This document shows, in pieces, positions 44,624 through 53,731 of a stretch of DNA of 64,000 nt (its first letter is position 1; every line of letters begins with the position of its first letter). Made by a program: the position numbers and the translations under genes. Origin of the DNA: Paenibacillus radicis (ex Gao et al. 2016) (lineage in GTDB: Bacteria > Bacillota > Bacilli > Paenibacillales > Paenibacillaceae); assembly GCF_014641555.1 (NCBI RefSeq), contig NZ_BMHY01000001.1, positions 434,001-498,000 on the forward strand, given 5' to 3'. The notes under the pieces are model-generated. The model ran no database searches. It was not told the origin of the DNA and saw nothing but the letters and a program-made list of their open reading frames with translations.

Positions 44624-46714
44624 ATGAAGAAGGCGAATAAAGTGGCTTTTCGATTTGCGATTGTGACCGCTCTGCTTTGGACGACAGTTACTGGCGGATT
44701 GCCGCCGCAAAAGGCATCAGCAGCCGTCTACACCTACAACCAGACGACGGTGGATGATGTGGCCGGGACAACGACGATTACGAACGGCGCATTAAAAATC
44801 GTTTACAACAAGTCGAACGGGCTCGCGGATTACTATTGGAGCAATGCCAAAAAGGCAGGAGGGATGTATAGCGAATTCGCTACAACGGCAACGTCCAAAA
44901 GCAAAGATTATACGAGCCATACGTTCTCGACAGCCGACGTCGCTACATTCACCGACGGTTTTGGAACAGGCACGAGAATCACGTTCGTGAACACTGCGTC
45001 CGGCAAAGCGGATATCAGGCAGAACTACTACATTTATGACGGAAAGCCGTTTTTTCTCACAGATACTCAGGTCGTGTCGGGCAGCGCGATAAGCTCTAAC
45101 TACATGGCTCCTTTAAAAAGCGACAGCGGTGCAACCTCCATCAACAGCAGTGCTAACAAACGGGCCCTTAACGTACCTTTTGACAATGACAAATGGGTTC
45201 GTTACGATGCGAAGTCCGCTAACAGCTCATCCGTAAGCTATGAAGCGTTCTCCACCTATGACAATGACAGCCGGAACGGGCTGGTGCTGGGATCAATTTC
45301 TCATGATGTATGGAAGACGGGGATCTGGTATTACGGGACAAGCAATAACGTGACCGAGCTGCAAGTGTACGGAGGAGTCGCAAACAGCAATACGCGCGAT
45401 GTCGATGCACATGGCAAAATAACGGGAACGAGTCTGTGGTCGCCTAAAATTTTCGTCGGCTACTATGCGGACTGGCGTACCGGCATGGAGGAGTATGGAC
45501 GTGCCAATGCTACCCAGAACGGTGCGATGAGCTGGAGCGGCGGCGTGCCTTTCGGCTGGAACAGCTGGGGAAGCGTACAAACGAATTTGAATTACAATAA
45601 TGCAGTTGCAACCTCCAATTGGATTAAGAACAATATTCAGAACAACAACTTCTCCAATAATAACACCGTCTATATCAATCTGGATTCCTATTGGGACAAT
45701 CTCAGCGACACGGAGCTGACCAATTATGTGAACACGGTGCATGCCAACGGTCAAAAGGCCGGTATCTATTGGGCGCCTTTTGTTTATTGGGGCGATGATA
45801 TGAACTTGGCCGTGGAGGGCTCGAGCTATAAGTACGGAGATATCGTACTGAAAAAATTCAACGGTACGAGATGGGATAAATCGCTCGATGGCGCTTATCC
45901 GGTGGACCCTACTCATCCCGGCAGCAAGCAGCGGATCAATTATTTTATCGATAAATTCAAGGCGAAAGGCTTCGACTACATTAAATTGGATTTTCTGACG
46001 CATGGCTCATTGGAAGGCATTCATTACGATAGTGCGGTGAATACGGGGATTCAAGCATACAATCAGGGAATGACCTATGTGCGTGACCGGATTGCCGGGT
46101 CGATGTTCATTTCCTTGTCGATCGCACCGTTGTTCCCGAGTCAGTATGGGCATGCACGCCGTATTTCCTGCGATGTGTACGGTGATTTGAACGGGGATGT
46201 GTCAACGGAGTATTTGCTCAATTCATTAAGCTATGGCTGGTGGCAGAATGGAACGGTTTACAAGTATACCGACCCGGATCATATGGTGCTGAAGAGCAAT
46301 ATAGAGGAAGCGAGAAGCCGGGTTAATTCCGGTGTCATCGCTGGCACGGTGTTCCTTAACGGCAATGATGTGACGAACAGCTCTCAACAGGCGATCGTTT
46401 CGCAGCTGTTGACGAATAACGCTGTGAATCAGGTAGCCCGTCTGGGCAAAGCCTTCAAAGCGGTTGAAGGCAATACCGGAACGGCCGCTGCAGACGCTTT
46501 CGTTCTTCAAGATGGCAGCACCTATTATATGGCTCTGTTTAATTTCAGCACGGGAGCCAATAAAAATATGTCCGTCAACCTGTCCCGCGCCGGATTAAAC
46601 GGCAGTCAGACCTATACAGTTACCGATTTGTGGACGGGTGCAACCACTACCGCACAAGGCAATTTATCCTTCACCTTACTTCCCTATCAATCCAAGCTGG
46701 TGAAGCTGAACTAA
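44624..46714 (+). CDS. Secreted clan GH-D glycosidase (alpha-galactosidase-like)
   Basis: 696-residue exported enzyme. ATG 44624 follows TGGAGG; signal peptide cleavage is likely after ASA (about residue 33). An N-terminal beta-sandwich (to about 290) precedes a TIM barrel starting VPFGWNSWGS. Candidate catalytic residues are the nucleophile Asp in YIKLDFLTHG (D456) and acid/base Asp in ISCDVYGD (D517), as in GH36/GH27 relatives. The C-terminal beta-domain reads YTVTDLWTG. It has no added binding modules, unlike the GH27 enzyme at 32094. The cre site shows catabolite control. Exact family assignment within clan D is uncertain. Confidence 0.85.
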   Translation: MKKANKVAFRFAIVTALLWTTVTGGLPPQKASAAVYTYNQTTVDDVAGTTTITNGALKIVYNKSNGLADYYWSNAKKAGGMYSEFATTATSKSKDYTSHTFSTADVATFTDGFGTGTRITFVNTASGKADIRQNYYIYDGKPFFLTDTQVVSGSAISSNYMAPLKSDSGATSINSSANKRALNVPFDNDKWVRYDAKSANSSSVSYEAFSTYDNDSRNGLVLGSISHDVWKTGIWYYGTSNNVTELQVYGGVANSNTRDVDAHGKITGTSLWSPKIFVGYYADWRTGMEEYGRANATQNGAMSWSGGVPFGWNSWGSVQTNLNYNNAVATSNWIKNNIQNNNFSNNNTVYINLDSYWDNLSDTELTNYVNTVHANGQKAGIYWAPFVYWGDDMNLAVEGSSYKYGDIVLKKFNGTRWDKSLDGAYPVDPTHPGSKQRINYFIDKFKAKGFDYIKLDFLTHGSLEGIHYDSAVNTGIQAYNQGMTYVRDRIAGSMFISLSIAPLFPSQYGHARRISCDVYGDLNGDVSTEYLLNSLSYGWWQNGTVYKYTDPDHMVLKSNIEEARSRVNSGVIAGTVFLNGNDVTNSSQQAIVSQLLTNNAVNQVARLGKAFKAVEGNTGTAAADAFVLQDGSTYYMALFNFSTGANKNMSVNLSRAGLNGSQTYTVTDLWTGATTTAQGNLSFTLLPYQSKLVKLN

Positions 46715-46740
46715 TGAAGCTGGATAGAAAGTAATGTTAG

Positions 46741-46791
46741 AAATAAAGAAGCCTCTATTGCAAAAAAATTGCGATTGGGGCTTCTTTATTT
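46741..46791. terminator. Bidirectional intrinsic terminator
   Basis: AAATAAAGAAGCC at 46741-46753 is perfectly complementary to GGCTTCTTTATTT at 46779-46791. It lies between convergent genes and carries T-rich ends on both strands. Confidence 0.85.
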
Positions 46792-46816
46792 GATTGATTG
46801 AAATACCTGTGCAAAT

Positions 46817-47638
46817 CTAAAAGGCGACGTCATTTCCGAGGTATACGTTAGGAGCAGTAACATACAGCTCCCGGACAACAATGTTAAGCGGCTGATTCAA
46901 TGCATAAAGAACGGCTTCGGCAATATCCTCGCTGCTTAAGAACGTTTGCCCCATTGCTTCATGCAGCCGTTTCAGCAGCGCCTCGGGCAGGTGATCACCC
47001 GGATTGAATTTCAGCTCCATGCCGAGCGCTTGGGCAAGCTGCTCTACTCTGGCCGGCTCCAGCGTCCGCCCAAAATTAGTAGCGACCGCACCGGGCATAA
47101 TGGTTGTAATGCGGATCGGTTCGCGGGCGAGCTCTTTCGTCAGCGCTTGGCCTAGCGCATTCACCATATGTTTAGTAGCGCTATAGAAATCACTCCCTGG
47201 CTCCTTAGCATTTCCGGAAGAAATATTGACGATATGCCCGCCTTCATTATTGAGACGCATTGCTTGGACGGCTGCTTGCGTACCTGCCAGCAAAGCTATT
47301 ATATTGACGTCAATCATTTCCCGCCAGCTTTCGGGTCCCGTATCTACGATGCTGCCATGAAGATGAAGCCCGGCATTGTTGACCAGCATATCCAGACGTC
47401 CGGTTTGTGTATGAGCATCTTGAATAAAATGCTGCAGCGCGGCGGTATCCCGAATGTCGAACACTTTGGCGGAAGCTCGTCCGCCCTCCGCTTCGATTTG
47501 ATGCTTGAGGTGCTCCAGCGGTTCCTCGCTTCTTCCTGTGATAAAGACATGAATACCCTCGCGGGCGAGTCTCAAAGCGACGGAACGTCCGATACCGCTG
47601 GAAGCTCCTGTAATGACTGCAGTTTTGCCTTTTAGCAT
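46817..47638 (-). CDS. Short-chain dehydrogenase/reductase
   Basis: 273-residue classical SDR. The cofactor motif is TGASSGIGRSVALRL at the N-terminus, NNAGLH is the structural motif, and the catalytic Ser and Tyr-x-x-x-Lys are in NISSGNAKEPGSDFYSATKH. AAAGGAG precedes the start. It diverges from a TetR regulator at 47792, a common arrangement in which the regulator represses the dehydrogenase. Substrate unknown. Confidence 0.92.
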   Translation of the reverse strand: MLKGKTAVITGASSGIGRSVALRLAREGIHVFITGRSEEPLEHLKHQIEAEGGRASAKVFDIRDTAALQHFIQDAHTQTGRLDMLVNNAGLHLHGSIVDTGPESWREMIDVNIIALLAGTQAAVQAMRLNNEGGHIVNISSGNAKEPGSDFYSATKHMVNALGQALTKELAREPIRITTIMPGAVATNFGRTLEPARVEQLAQALGMELKFNPGDHLPEALLKRLHEAMGQTFLSSEDIAEAVLYALNQPLNIVVRELYVTAPNVYLGNDVAF

Positions 47639-47694
47639 AGGGAAAAACTCCTTTCTTTTGGAGAGAATTTTGAATGATACCGATCGATGAGTTT

Positions 47695-47723
47695 ATTATA
47701 GAGAGGAGCATTTTCAGTTACAA
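47695..47723 (-). promoter_or_regulatory. Promoter of the SDR gene
   Basis: On the minus strand TTGTAA (47718-47723), a 17-base spacer and a perfect TATAAT (47695-47700) stand upstream of the start at 47638. Confidence 0.7.
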
Positions 47724-47791
47724 TGAGCACAATTGGTGAGAGTGTACATTTTTGCAGGACAGTCAACTAGGCTAAGAATGGGCGGGGAACG

Positions 47792-48400
47792 ATGAGCAAA
47801 CATAGCGAGCAAACGAATCGGACGAAGAAGCGAATAGAGGAGGCTTTTTTCAAAATAGCGGAGGAAAAGGGACTTGATGCGGTTAATGTAAGAAGCTTAT
47901 CGCTGGAGGCGGGGATTAGCCGGGGAACCTTCTACTTACACTATTTAGACGTCTATGATTTGATGGACAAGCTGGAGGAAGAAATAATTTCAGGGCTGGA
48001 AGCTCTGCCTGTGCAGCAGAAATCGGAGCAGCTGATTTATAAGGCGGAGGAAGCGGAAGGGCAGCCTTTTCCCTCAATCGTCCAGTTTTTTCGATATATC
48101 GATGAACACCACCGGTTTTTTAAGTTGTGGCTCCATCATGACCATTCAAAGTTTGGTAATAAGCTGAGCCAATGGCTGCAGACCCGCATTGATGAGAAAA
48201 TGCCTCAGAGGCGTCCTGATACAGGAGCCGCCGCCGTTCCAACCGATTTTATGATGACTTATTTTCATGGCGCTTTTTTTGATGTAATCCGGCATTGGCT
48301 CGACACGAATAGAGAGCTTCCTCTCGAAGAAGCGGCACTGGTATTAACCCGCTTGATTCGAAACGGTCCATTGCAGACGGCATTAGGGAATAGGGAGTAG
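47792..48400 (+). CDS. TetR/AcrR-family regulator
   Basis: 202-residue regulator. The N-terminal HTH reads NVRSLSLEAGISRGTFYLHY; the C-terminal part (about 80-195) is a helical ligand domain of the type seen in Firmicute TetR proteins with HRFFKLWLHHD. GGGG before the ATG gives a modest ribosome site. It is divergent from the SDR at 46817, its likely target, though no clear palindrome is visible between them. Confidence 0.9.
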   Translation: MSKHSEQTNRTKKRIEEAFFKIAEEKGLDAVNVRSLSLEAGISRGTFYLHYLDVYDLMDKLEEEIISGLEALPVQQKSEQLIYKAEEAEGQPFPSIVQFFRYIDEHHRFFKLWLHHDHSKFGNKLSQWLQTRIDEKMPQRRPDTGAAAVPTDFMMTYFHGAFFDVIRHWLDTNRELPLEEAALVLTRLIRNGPLQTALGNRE

Positions 48401-48443
48401 AATGAAAAAACACGCCCGTAATGGACGTGTTTCTTACATGGTT

Positions 48444-49319
48444 TTAGTTTTGTTGTTTGAAACCGTTGGCTACCCGCTCGTTGAGCTCTTTTGTTTCAAA
48501 ATCAGTAGATGCGCTGAGCTTAGCCCATTGCTCCGTCTCGGCGAGACGTTCCTGATCTACCGACCGTGCAATAGCTAGAGCATCGCTGCCCAGCAGCAGC
48601 CGCAGCGGCGGGTTTTGTTCGTTTGTAATAGCAATTATGGCTTGGGCTGCCTTCGCCGGATCGCCGTTTTCTTTACCCGTATGCTCACGGACCAATTCGA
48701 GTAATTGGCCGACTGATGACTTATACGGTTCTGCTGGTTCAATATGCTGCATGGAGGAGCCTGCCCAATCGGTCCGGAAAGCGCCTGGCTCGATAAGCGT
48801 CACTTTGATGCCAAGAGGGGATACCTCTTTAGCCAAAACCTCGGAAAATCCTTCAACGCCCCATTTCGCTGACTGATAAGCTGCCAAACCTGGCGCGCTG
48901 CTTCGTCCCCCGATAGAAGAGAATTGAATAATATGGCCGGAGCCTTGTTTTCGAAGCTGGGGCAGTGCCGCTTTCGTTACATGGATAACACCCCAAAGAT
49001 TAGTATCGAGCTGGGCTCGGAAATCCTCAATTGAAGTTTCCTCAATCGATGAAATATTGCCATATCCGGCATTGTTAACAACCACATCTATACGGCCGAA
49101 CGCTTCGGTTGCTGCTTGAATAGCAGCTTGAGCTTGTTCGTAGTTGGTTACATCCAATGGAATGATACGGACTTGATCGCCGTAGGTTTGGACTAAGTCT
49201 GCTAGCTGCTCGGGTTTGCGGGCCGTAGCGACCAGTTGATCTCCATGAGCGAGGACTGCTTCAGCCAGACTGCGGCCAAATCCGCGAGAGCTCCCTGTAA
49301 TAAACCAAACTTTAGACAT
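48444..49319 (-). CDS. Short-chain dehydrogenase/reductase (SDR5-like oxidoreductase)
   Basis: 291-residue SDR. ATG at 49319 is used; a TTG six codons upstream also fits but extends only MGVELH. The cofactor loop is TGSSRGFGRSLAEAVL, the structural motif NNAGYG, and the active site SSIGGRSSAPGLAAYQSAKW. Its promoter region contains the 16-base palindrome at 49348-49363, and it is divergent from the TetR regulator at 49486. Confidence 0.92.
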   Translation of the reverse strand: MSKVWFITGSSRGFGRSLAEAVLAHGDQLVATARKPEQLADLVQTYGDQVRIIPLDVTNYEQAQAAIQAATEAFGRIDVVVNNAGYGNISSIEETSIEDFRAQLDTNLWGVIHVTKAALPQLRKQGSGHIIQFSSIGGRSSAPGLAAYQSAKWGVEGFSEVLAKEVSPLGIKVTLIEPGAFRTDWAGSSMQHIEPAEPYKSSVGQLLELVREHTGKENGDPAKAAQAIIAITNEQNPPLRLLLGSDALAIARSVDQERLAETEQWAKLSASTDFETKELNERVANGFKQQN

Positions 49320-49347
49320 ATGAAGTTCAACTCCCAAACGTATTTTT

Positions 49348-49363
49348 TGGAATGTTCATTCCA
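49348..49363. promoter_or_regulatory. TetR operator between SDR and TetR genes
   Basis: TGGAATGTTCATTCCA is a perfect palindrome. The core GGAAT-N4-ATTCC recurs at 50062-50075 before the DUF1697 gene, so both are probably bound by the TetR protein at 49486. Confidence 0.7.
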
Positions 49364-49485
49364 GTGAAATCATATTAAACCCGATCCGATATCATGTCAA
49401 TAGTCCAAAATAGCAGCCAGCCAGCAATTGGGATTATTGACGCGCTTCCCCGTTCATACTAAAGTGAGAGAAATGAGGTGAATGG

Positions 49486-50043
49486 ATGAGCAAGCGCGAC
49501 GATATTATGAATACGACATTGGATTTGATTGATGAGGAAGGTCTCCAGTCCGTCACTTTCGCTAAGATCATGAAAAGGGCGAATGTTGGATCGGGAACCA
49601 TATTTAATTATTTCGGCGGTAAAGAAGAACTAGTCAATGAAGTATACCGCAAAGCGAGAATTCATATGGGTGCATGTATGCTAGAGGGCTATGATCCAGA
49701 GACGGAGCTGTATGAGCGATTCAAAGGCATTCAATTGAACCGGCTACGTTTTGCGATTGATTTCCCCAAAGAATACAGGTTCATTGACAGCTATTCCTAT
49801 TCCCCTTATATTTCGCCGGATATCCGCAATATGGAAGATGATTCGCGCGAAGCGATGGAGTCCATTATTACCGACGGGCAAAAGCAAGGCATTATACGGG
49901 AAATGAACGTTATGTTATGCCATCAGATCATTCATGGTATTATTACCGCAGTCGTTAGAGGTTATCAAATTAATAAATATCCATTAAATGAGCTGCAGGT
50001 GCATCAATCGTTGGAGGCTTGCTGGAAAGCGATTAAAGTTTGA
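49486..50043 (+). CDS. TetR/AcrR-family regulator
   Basis: 185-residue regulator with AGGTGAATGG before the ATG. HTH: FAKIMKRANVGSGTIFNYFG, followed by a helical ligand domain. It is divergent from the SDR gene and followed after 57 bases by a DUF1697 gene; matching palindromes stand in both intergenic gaps. It probably represses itself, the SDR and the DUF1697 gene. Confidence 0.92.
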   Translation: MSKRDDIMNTTLDLIDEEGLQSVTFAKIMKRANVGSGTIFNYFGGKEELVNEVYRKARIHMGACMLEGYDPETELYERFKGIQLNRLRFAIDFPKEYRFIDSYSYSPYISPDIRNMEDDSREAMESIITDGQKQGIIREMNVMLCHQIIHGIITAVVRGYQINKYPLNELQVHQSLEACWKAIKV

Positions 50044-50061
50044 AGCGATGGCGAAATTTTT

Positions 50062-50075
50062 GGAATAAATATTCC
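50062..50075. promoter_or_regulatory. Second TetR-type operator, before DUF1697 gene
   Basis: GGAATAAATATTCC is a perfect palindrome sharing GGAAT-N4-ATTCC with the operator at 49348-49363. It lies 25 bases before the next start. Confidence 0.6.
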
Positions 50076-50100
50076 GAATTTTACATAAGGAGCGAGAAAA

Positions 50101-50673
50101 ATGAACATTTATGTTGCTTTGCTGCGCGGCATCAATGTAGGCGGACACAATAAAATAAAGATGGCCGATCTACGGGAGTCGCTTAAAGAGCTAGGCTTAT
50201 CCAACGTTCAAACCTATATTCAAAGCGGCAACATTATATTTGCTTCATCTGAAAGCGAAGCGTCATTGCGTGAGAGAATCGAGCAGCAGATCGAGAAGAC
50301 ATTTGGCTTATCTATTAGAGTCATTATTAGAAGCTATGATGAGCTAAAGCGAATTGTGGAAAACTGTCCCTTTACGGAGCAGCAAATTGCGGAGGCTGTA
50401 GCGAGCTGCGAAGGCGAATGTCTTTATGTCTCCATGCTTCTCCAACAGCCAGACGCCGAACGGATCGATAAATTGAGAGCAATGGATTTGCAAAATGATC
50501 AGTTCCAAATCGTGGACAACAACATTTATCTTTTATACGGGAAAAGCGTCCGCAATTCGAAGCTGTCTGTTCAAGTGGAAAAGCTGGGTGTACCGTCTAC
50601 AGTTCGGAACTGGAAAACAATGAACAAGCTGGTCACCTTATGCGATGAAATGGCGATGAATGAAGTGGAATAG
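50101..50673 (+). CDS. DUF1697 family protein
   Basis: 190-residue cytosolic protein of the widespread but uncharacterised DUF1697 family. The diagnostic opening YVALLRGINVGGHNKIKMA and YIQSGNIIF are present, and the C-terminal part ends TVRNWKTMNKL as in the family. AAGGAGCG precedes the start. The palindrome before it suggests control by the upstream TetR protein. Confidence 0.9.
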   Translation: MNIYVALLRGINVGGHNKIKMADLRESLKELGLSNVQTYIQSGNIIFASSESEASLRERIEQQIEKTFGLSIRVIIRSYDELKRIVENCPFTEQQIAEAVASCEGECLYVSMLLQQPDAERIDKLRAMDLQNDQFQIVDNNIYLLYGKSVRNSKLSVQVEKLGVPSTVRNWKTMNKLVTLCDEMAMNEVE

Positions 50674-50739
50674 AACTCCCGCCAATCGCGGCAGGAGTTC
50701 TGGCAGTTGAGGATAAAGTATCGAATTCCAGACTGCGGA

Positions 50740-50776
50740 GAGACCCCCTCGTTTAGTAGAGGCAGGGTTTCTTTTT
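50740..50776 (+). terminator. Probable terminator after DUF1697 gene
   Basis: GAGACCCCCTC at 50740-50750 pairs with GAGG and GGGTTTC at 50759-50771 with a small bulge, followed by TTTTT. A second hairpin (50672-50701) lies just upstream without a T-run. The rest of the gap to 51064 has only AT-rich sequence; I see no gene or clear promoter there. Confidence 0.55.
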
Positions 50777-51064
50777 GTTTGAGCATTATGATGTAAAGCA
50801 TTAGACTTGAAGGCGTTTCGCAAGTAGAAGTTTTCTTCTATTATTTCCGGGGCAATGATACAAGTAGGCATCATGTCGATATACCTAATTAGCGTGAAAT
50901 GGTCTAACGGGACCTATGGAATCAGGGTATAAGGTAAATAATGTTAATTAATGGTAATTGCATTGTTTAGGCATCCCGTTATTGTTATTTCACAGGTAAG
51001 AATGAGCTAGCTCAAAATAGGGAAGGCTACTGCAGAATTGCCACAATGAGCAGGAGGAATAGTG

Positions 51065-51544
51065 ATGAAAACATACCTATTGAGATTGGTTATTTGTGCG
51101 TTTGCATTGTTGCCTTTGACCATGATGGGTAACGATCAAGCGGAGGCAGCCGTCACGGAAGCGGCACCAGTATCCAATATTCCGATGGTGACGGGTGTAA
51201 ATCAAATAGCGGCAAACCAGCTGCGAGTCACATATGATCAGCCGGTAGATCAAGTAAAAGGAATCAATCCGAACAATTATTGGATTCAAAGCACGACTGA
51301 GCAGACGCCAACCAATATTGCGACACTAGGCATGAATGACAGCGTCAACGCTAACAATGCATTGACAGCTGAGAAGGTGCAAATTCAAGCCTCCGGCAAT
51401 AACGGGCAGGATTTCATATTGACCTTCAATCAGAATATCGCACGGGGCATGGCGTTTAAACTCATTATTTGTTACGTTACGAAGCCTGGTGCTCCGCCAT
51501 ACAGCGGGGATAACGGTTCCATTTCGTTTGTCGGGCTGCAATAG
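51065..51544 (+). CDS. Small secreted protein of unknown function
   Basis: 159-residue exported protein; AGGAGGAATA lies before the ATG at 51065. The signal peptide (KTYLLRLVICAFALLPLTMM) ends near AEA/AVT. The mature part contains VTGVNQIAANQLRVTYDQPV, a pattern like the first strand of bacterial Ig-like 'SbsA/CopC' domains, and no catalytic motif. It may be a single beta-sandwich wall or secreted domain. It stands alone before the van-like operon with a terminator between them. Confidence 0.7.
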   Translation: MKTYLLRLVICAFALLPLTMMGNDQAEAAVTEAAPVSNIPMVTGVNQIAANQLRVTYDQPVDQVKGINPNNYWIQSTTEQTPTNIATLGMNDSVNANNALTAEKVQIQASGNNGQDFILTFNQNIARGMAFKLIICYVTKPGAPPYSGDNGSISFVGLQ

Positions 51545-51649
51545 TCGAGTCGAGAAGAGTTAAGGAGCTCGGCGTTGCTTTCTTGATAGAAAGTTAAGCT
51601 TTTGAGGACCTGGTCAAAGCTTTGCCCGATGCCTATAGTGTAGCGCTTG

Positions 51650-51674
51650 AACGCCCTGTATAGGGCGTTTTTTT
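51650..51674 (+). terminator. Intrinsic terminator before the van-like operon
   Basis: AACGCCCT at 51650-51657 pairs with AGGGCGTT at 51662-51669 and runs into seven T residues. The following 150 bases, up to the ligase start, are AT-rich with several CTTTAA repeats and hold the operon promoter region. Confidence 0.85.
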
Positions 51675-51827
51675 ATGTCTGGATATTAAGGATGTTCAAT
51701 ATTTTTCCTTTTATCTTTAAGATTCAGAGCTTTAATCTTTGGACTTTCTTAAGTTTGTCTTTAATTGCTTTTAAGACCTCCCCTCTAAGCTAGAGTCAGA
51801 TAGATCAACGGGGAGGCTTACTGAATA

Positions 51828-52892
51828 ATGACAAAAACAACAGTAGCAATTGTGTTTGGAGGCTGCTCGACGGAATATGAAGTATCTTTATCTTCGGCAT
51901 CGGCCGTTATCGAGCATTTAAATATAGAGGTATACGATATCGTAATGATCGGTATTTCACGGGAAGGGAACTGGTACCGCTATCGCGGAGAAACAGCGTT
52001 GATCCGAGAGGACCGCTGGCTGGATCATCCTAGCTGTGTACCTGCCGTTATTTCGCCGAGCCGGCATCATAAGGGACTGCTTGAGCTTGTGGGAACGGAG
52101 CACCGCTTTACACCGCTGGACATCGTCTTTCCTGTTCTGCATGGCAAAAACGGCGAGGACGGCACGATTCAAGGGCTGCTGGAGCTGTCCGGTATTCCGT
52201 TTGTCGGCTGCGGAACGCTATCTTCCGCGCTTTGCATGGACAAGGCTTTTGCGAAAACAGTCGCCCTAGCAGCTGGAATCGATGTACCTGATTTCGTTAC
52301 GGTTATTCCAGGAATGACCGTTGCTGAAGCGGTTGCCGCAGCAAGCAAGCTTGGTTATCCGCTTTACGTAAAGCCGGCTAGATCGGGTTCTTCGATTGGT
52401 ATTTCGAAGGCATACACCGAGCAGGAACTGGCGGCAGGCATTGAGGAAGCGTTGCGTCATGACAGCAAACTGGTAATCGAACGGCATGTGGATGGCATTG
52501 AGCTCGGCTGCGCGATTCTTGGACATGCCGATGCCGGTCTGATAGCTGGTGAGATCGATGAGATTGCTTTGACCGGAGAGTTTTTTGATTATGTGGAAAA
52601 ATACTCCTTAAGCACGGCGGCCATTCATTTGCCATCCCGTGTTGATGCAGAGATGAAGGAGCTTGTGAAGGCAACCGCATTGCGGATTTATCGGGAGCTG
52701 GATTGCAGCGGATTCGCAAGGGTCGACCTGTTTCTGGCCAATGACGGCAGACTGTTGTTCAATGAGGTCAATACGATTCCCGGCTTTACCTCCAAGAGCC
52801 GCTACCCGAATATGATGCGGCATGCGGGCATTGATTTTCCCGATTTGCTGGATCGTTTGATCGAATCGGGGTTGAAGGAGGCGCGGGTATGA
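51828..52892 (+). CDS. D-alanine--D-serine ligase, VanC/E/G-type
   Basis: 354-residue ATP-grasp ligase that would join D-Ala to D-Ser for altered peptidoglycan precursors with low vancomycin affinity. Ddl-family motifs are VFGGCSTEYEVSLSSA, FPVLHGKNGEDGTIQGLLEL, YPLYVKPARSGSSIGIS and LLFNEVNTIPGF. The omega-loop region reads FFDYVEKYSLSTAAIHLPSR, closer to VanG/VanC-type ligases than to Lac-specific ones with KH at that place. The direct coupling to VanXY (4-base overlap) and VanT-like genes is the strongest evidence. An ordinary second Ddl is the alternative. Confidence 0.82.
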   Translation: MTKTTVAIVFGGCSTEYEVSLSSASAVIEHLNIEVYDIVMIGISREGNWYRYRGETALIREDRWLDHPSCVPAVISPSRHHKGLLELVGTEHRFTPLDIVFPVLHGKNGEDGTIQGLLELSGIPFVGCGTLSSALCMDKAFAKTVALAAGIDVPDFVTVIPGMTVAEAVAAASKLGYPLYVKPARSGSSIGISKAYTEQELAAGIEEALRHDSKLVIERHVDGIELGCAILGHADAGLIAGEIDEIALTGEFFDYVEKYSLSTAAIHLPSRVDAEMKELVKATALRIYRELDCSGFARVDLFLANDGRLLFNEVNTIPGFTSKSRYPNMMRHAGIDFPDLLDRLIESGLKEARV

Positions 52893-53731
52893 TAAAAAAC
52901 AGGTTAGAGACCCGTAAGCCTGACCAATTGCATGATGGTTATGTGCGTTTAAAACGATCCGATATCCACAAGGGGAAGCTGTTGCTTGTGAATCGCAGCC
53001 ATCCTGTACGGTCAGAGACGAATTCAATCGTATCTTTGCCTGCAGATATTTTGCGTGCTGATCATTCCGAGGAGCCGTTCATCTCGCTAGAACTGGAATG
53101 CTCCAGTCAACTGTCGCGCCTGCTGGGTGCTTGCATGGCAAAGGAGCAAATAACGGTGGTCAGCGGCTATCGCTCTGCTGAAATGCAACAACGTATTTAT
53201 GAGGAATCGGTTGCCGAGCATGGCGAGGCGTTTACGAACAGCTATGTTGCAGTGCCGGGCGCGAGCGAGCATCAGACTGGTTTGGCTGTTGACGTTGGCG
53301 TTCGCGGCGGCAAGACGGATTATATACGTCCATCATTTGCAGGGAGTGCTATTAGCGATGTTTTTCGCGAGCTGGCTCCGGAATACGGTTTTATTCAGCG
53401 TTATCAGGAGGGCAAGGAGGCGGTTACGGGTATTGCCTGTGAGCCTTGGCATTACCGTTACGTTGGCTTTCCGCATTCGGCGGTTATGGTGCAATATGGC
53501 CTATGTCTTGAGGAATATATCGCTTTTCTAAAAAGATTCCCATACGGCGTTCAACATCTTTATTTCGGTGACAATTACGAAATCTATTATGTAAAAGCAG
53601 AAGCGGGAGAGCGGTTAGAGTTGCCGATTCCGCATGGGGACAGTGGCAACTCAGAATGGTCTGGCAATAATGAAGACGGTTTTATTGTTACGGTATGCGC
53701 CCGCGGCAAAGGCGGCGATGACGTTGGCTAA
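52889..53731 (+). CDS. vanXY: VanXY-type D,D-peptidase/carboxypeptidase
   Basis: 280-residue zinc peptidase of the VanY/VanXY family, which removes D-Ala-ended dipeptides and pentapeptides so that only D-Ser precursors remain. Zinc ligands and catalytic residues lie in ASEHQTGLAVDVG (His, Asp) and ACEPWHYRYVG (Glu, His); VVSGYRSAEMQQ is also typical. No signal peptide or transmembrane anchor is seen, as in cytosolic VanXY. The ATG overlaps the ligase stop, and the C-terminus overlaps the VanT start by 14 bases. Confidence 0.85.
   Translation: MIKNRLETRKPDQLHDGYVRLKRSDIHKGKLLLVNRSHPVRSETNSIVSLPADILRADHSEEPFISLELECSSQLSRLLGACMAKEQITVVSGYRSAEMQQRIYEESVAEHGEAFTNSYVAVPGASEHQTGLAVDVGVRGGKTDYIRPSFAGSAISDVFRELAPEYGFIQRYQEGKEAVTGIACEPWHYRYVGFPHSAVMVQYGLCLEEYIAFLKRFPYGVQHLYFGDNYEIYYVKAEAGERLELPIPHGDSGNSEWSGNNEDGFIVTVCARGKGGDDVG

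Noticed and set aside
50672..50701. Hairpin just after the DUF1697 stop as a terminator
   Set aside because: No T-run follows; the hairpin at 50740 is the better candidate.
53634..53717. Upstream extension of vanT
   Set aside because: Lies inside the vanXY coding region; residues before ATG 53718 do not match the VanT N-terminus.
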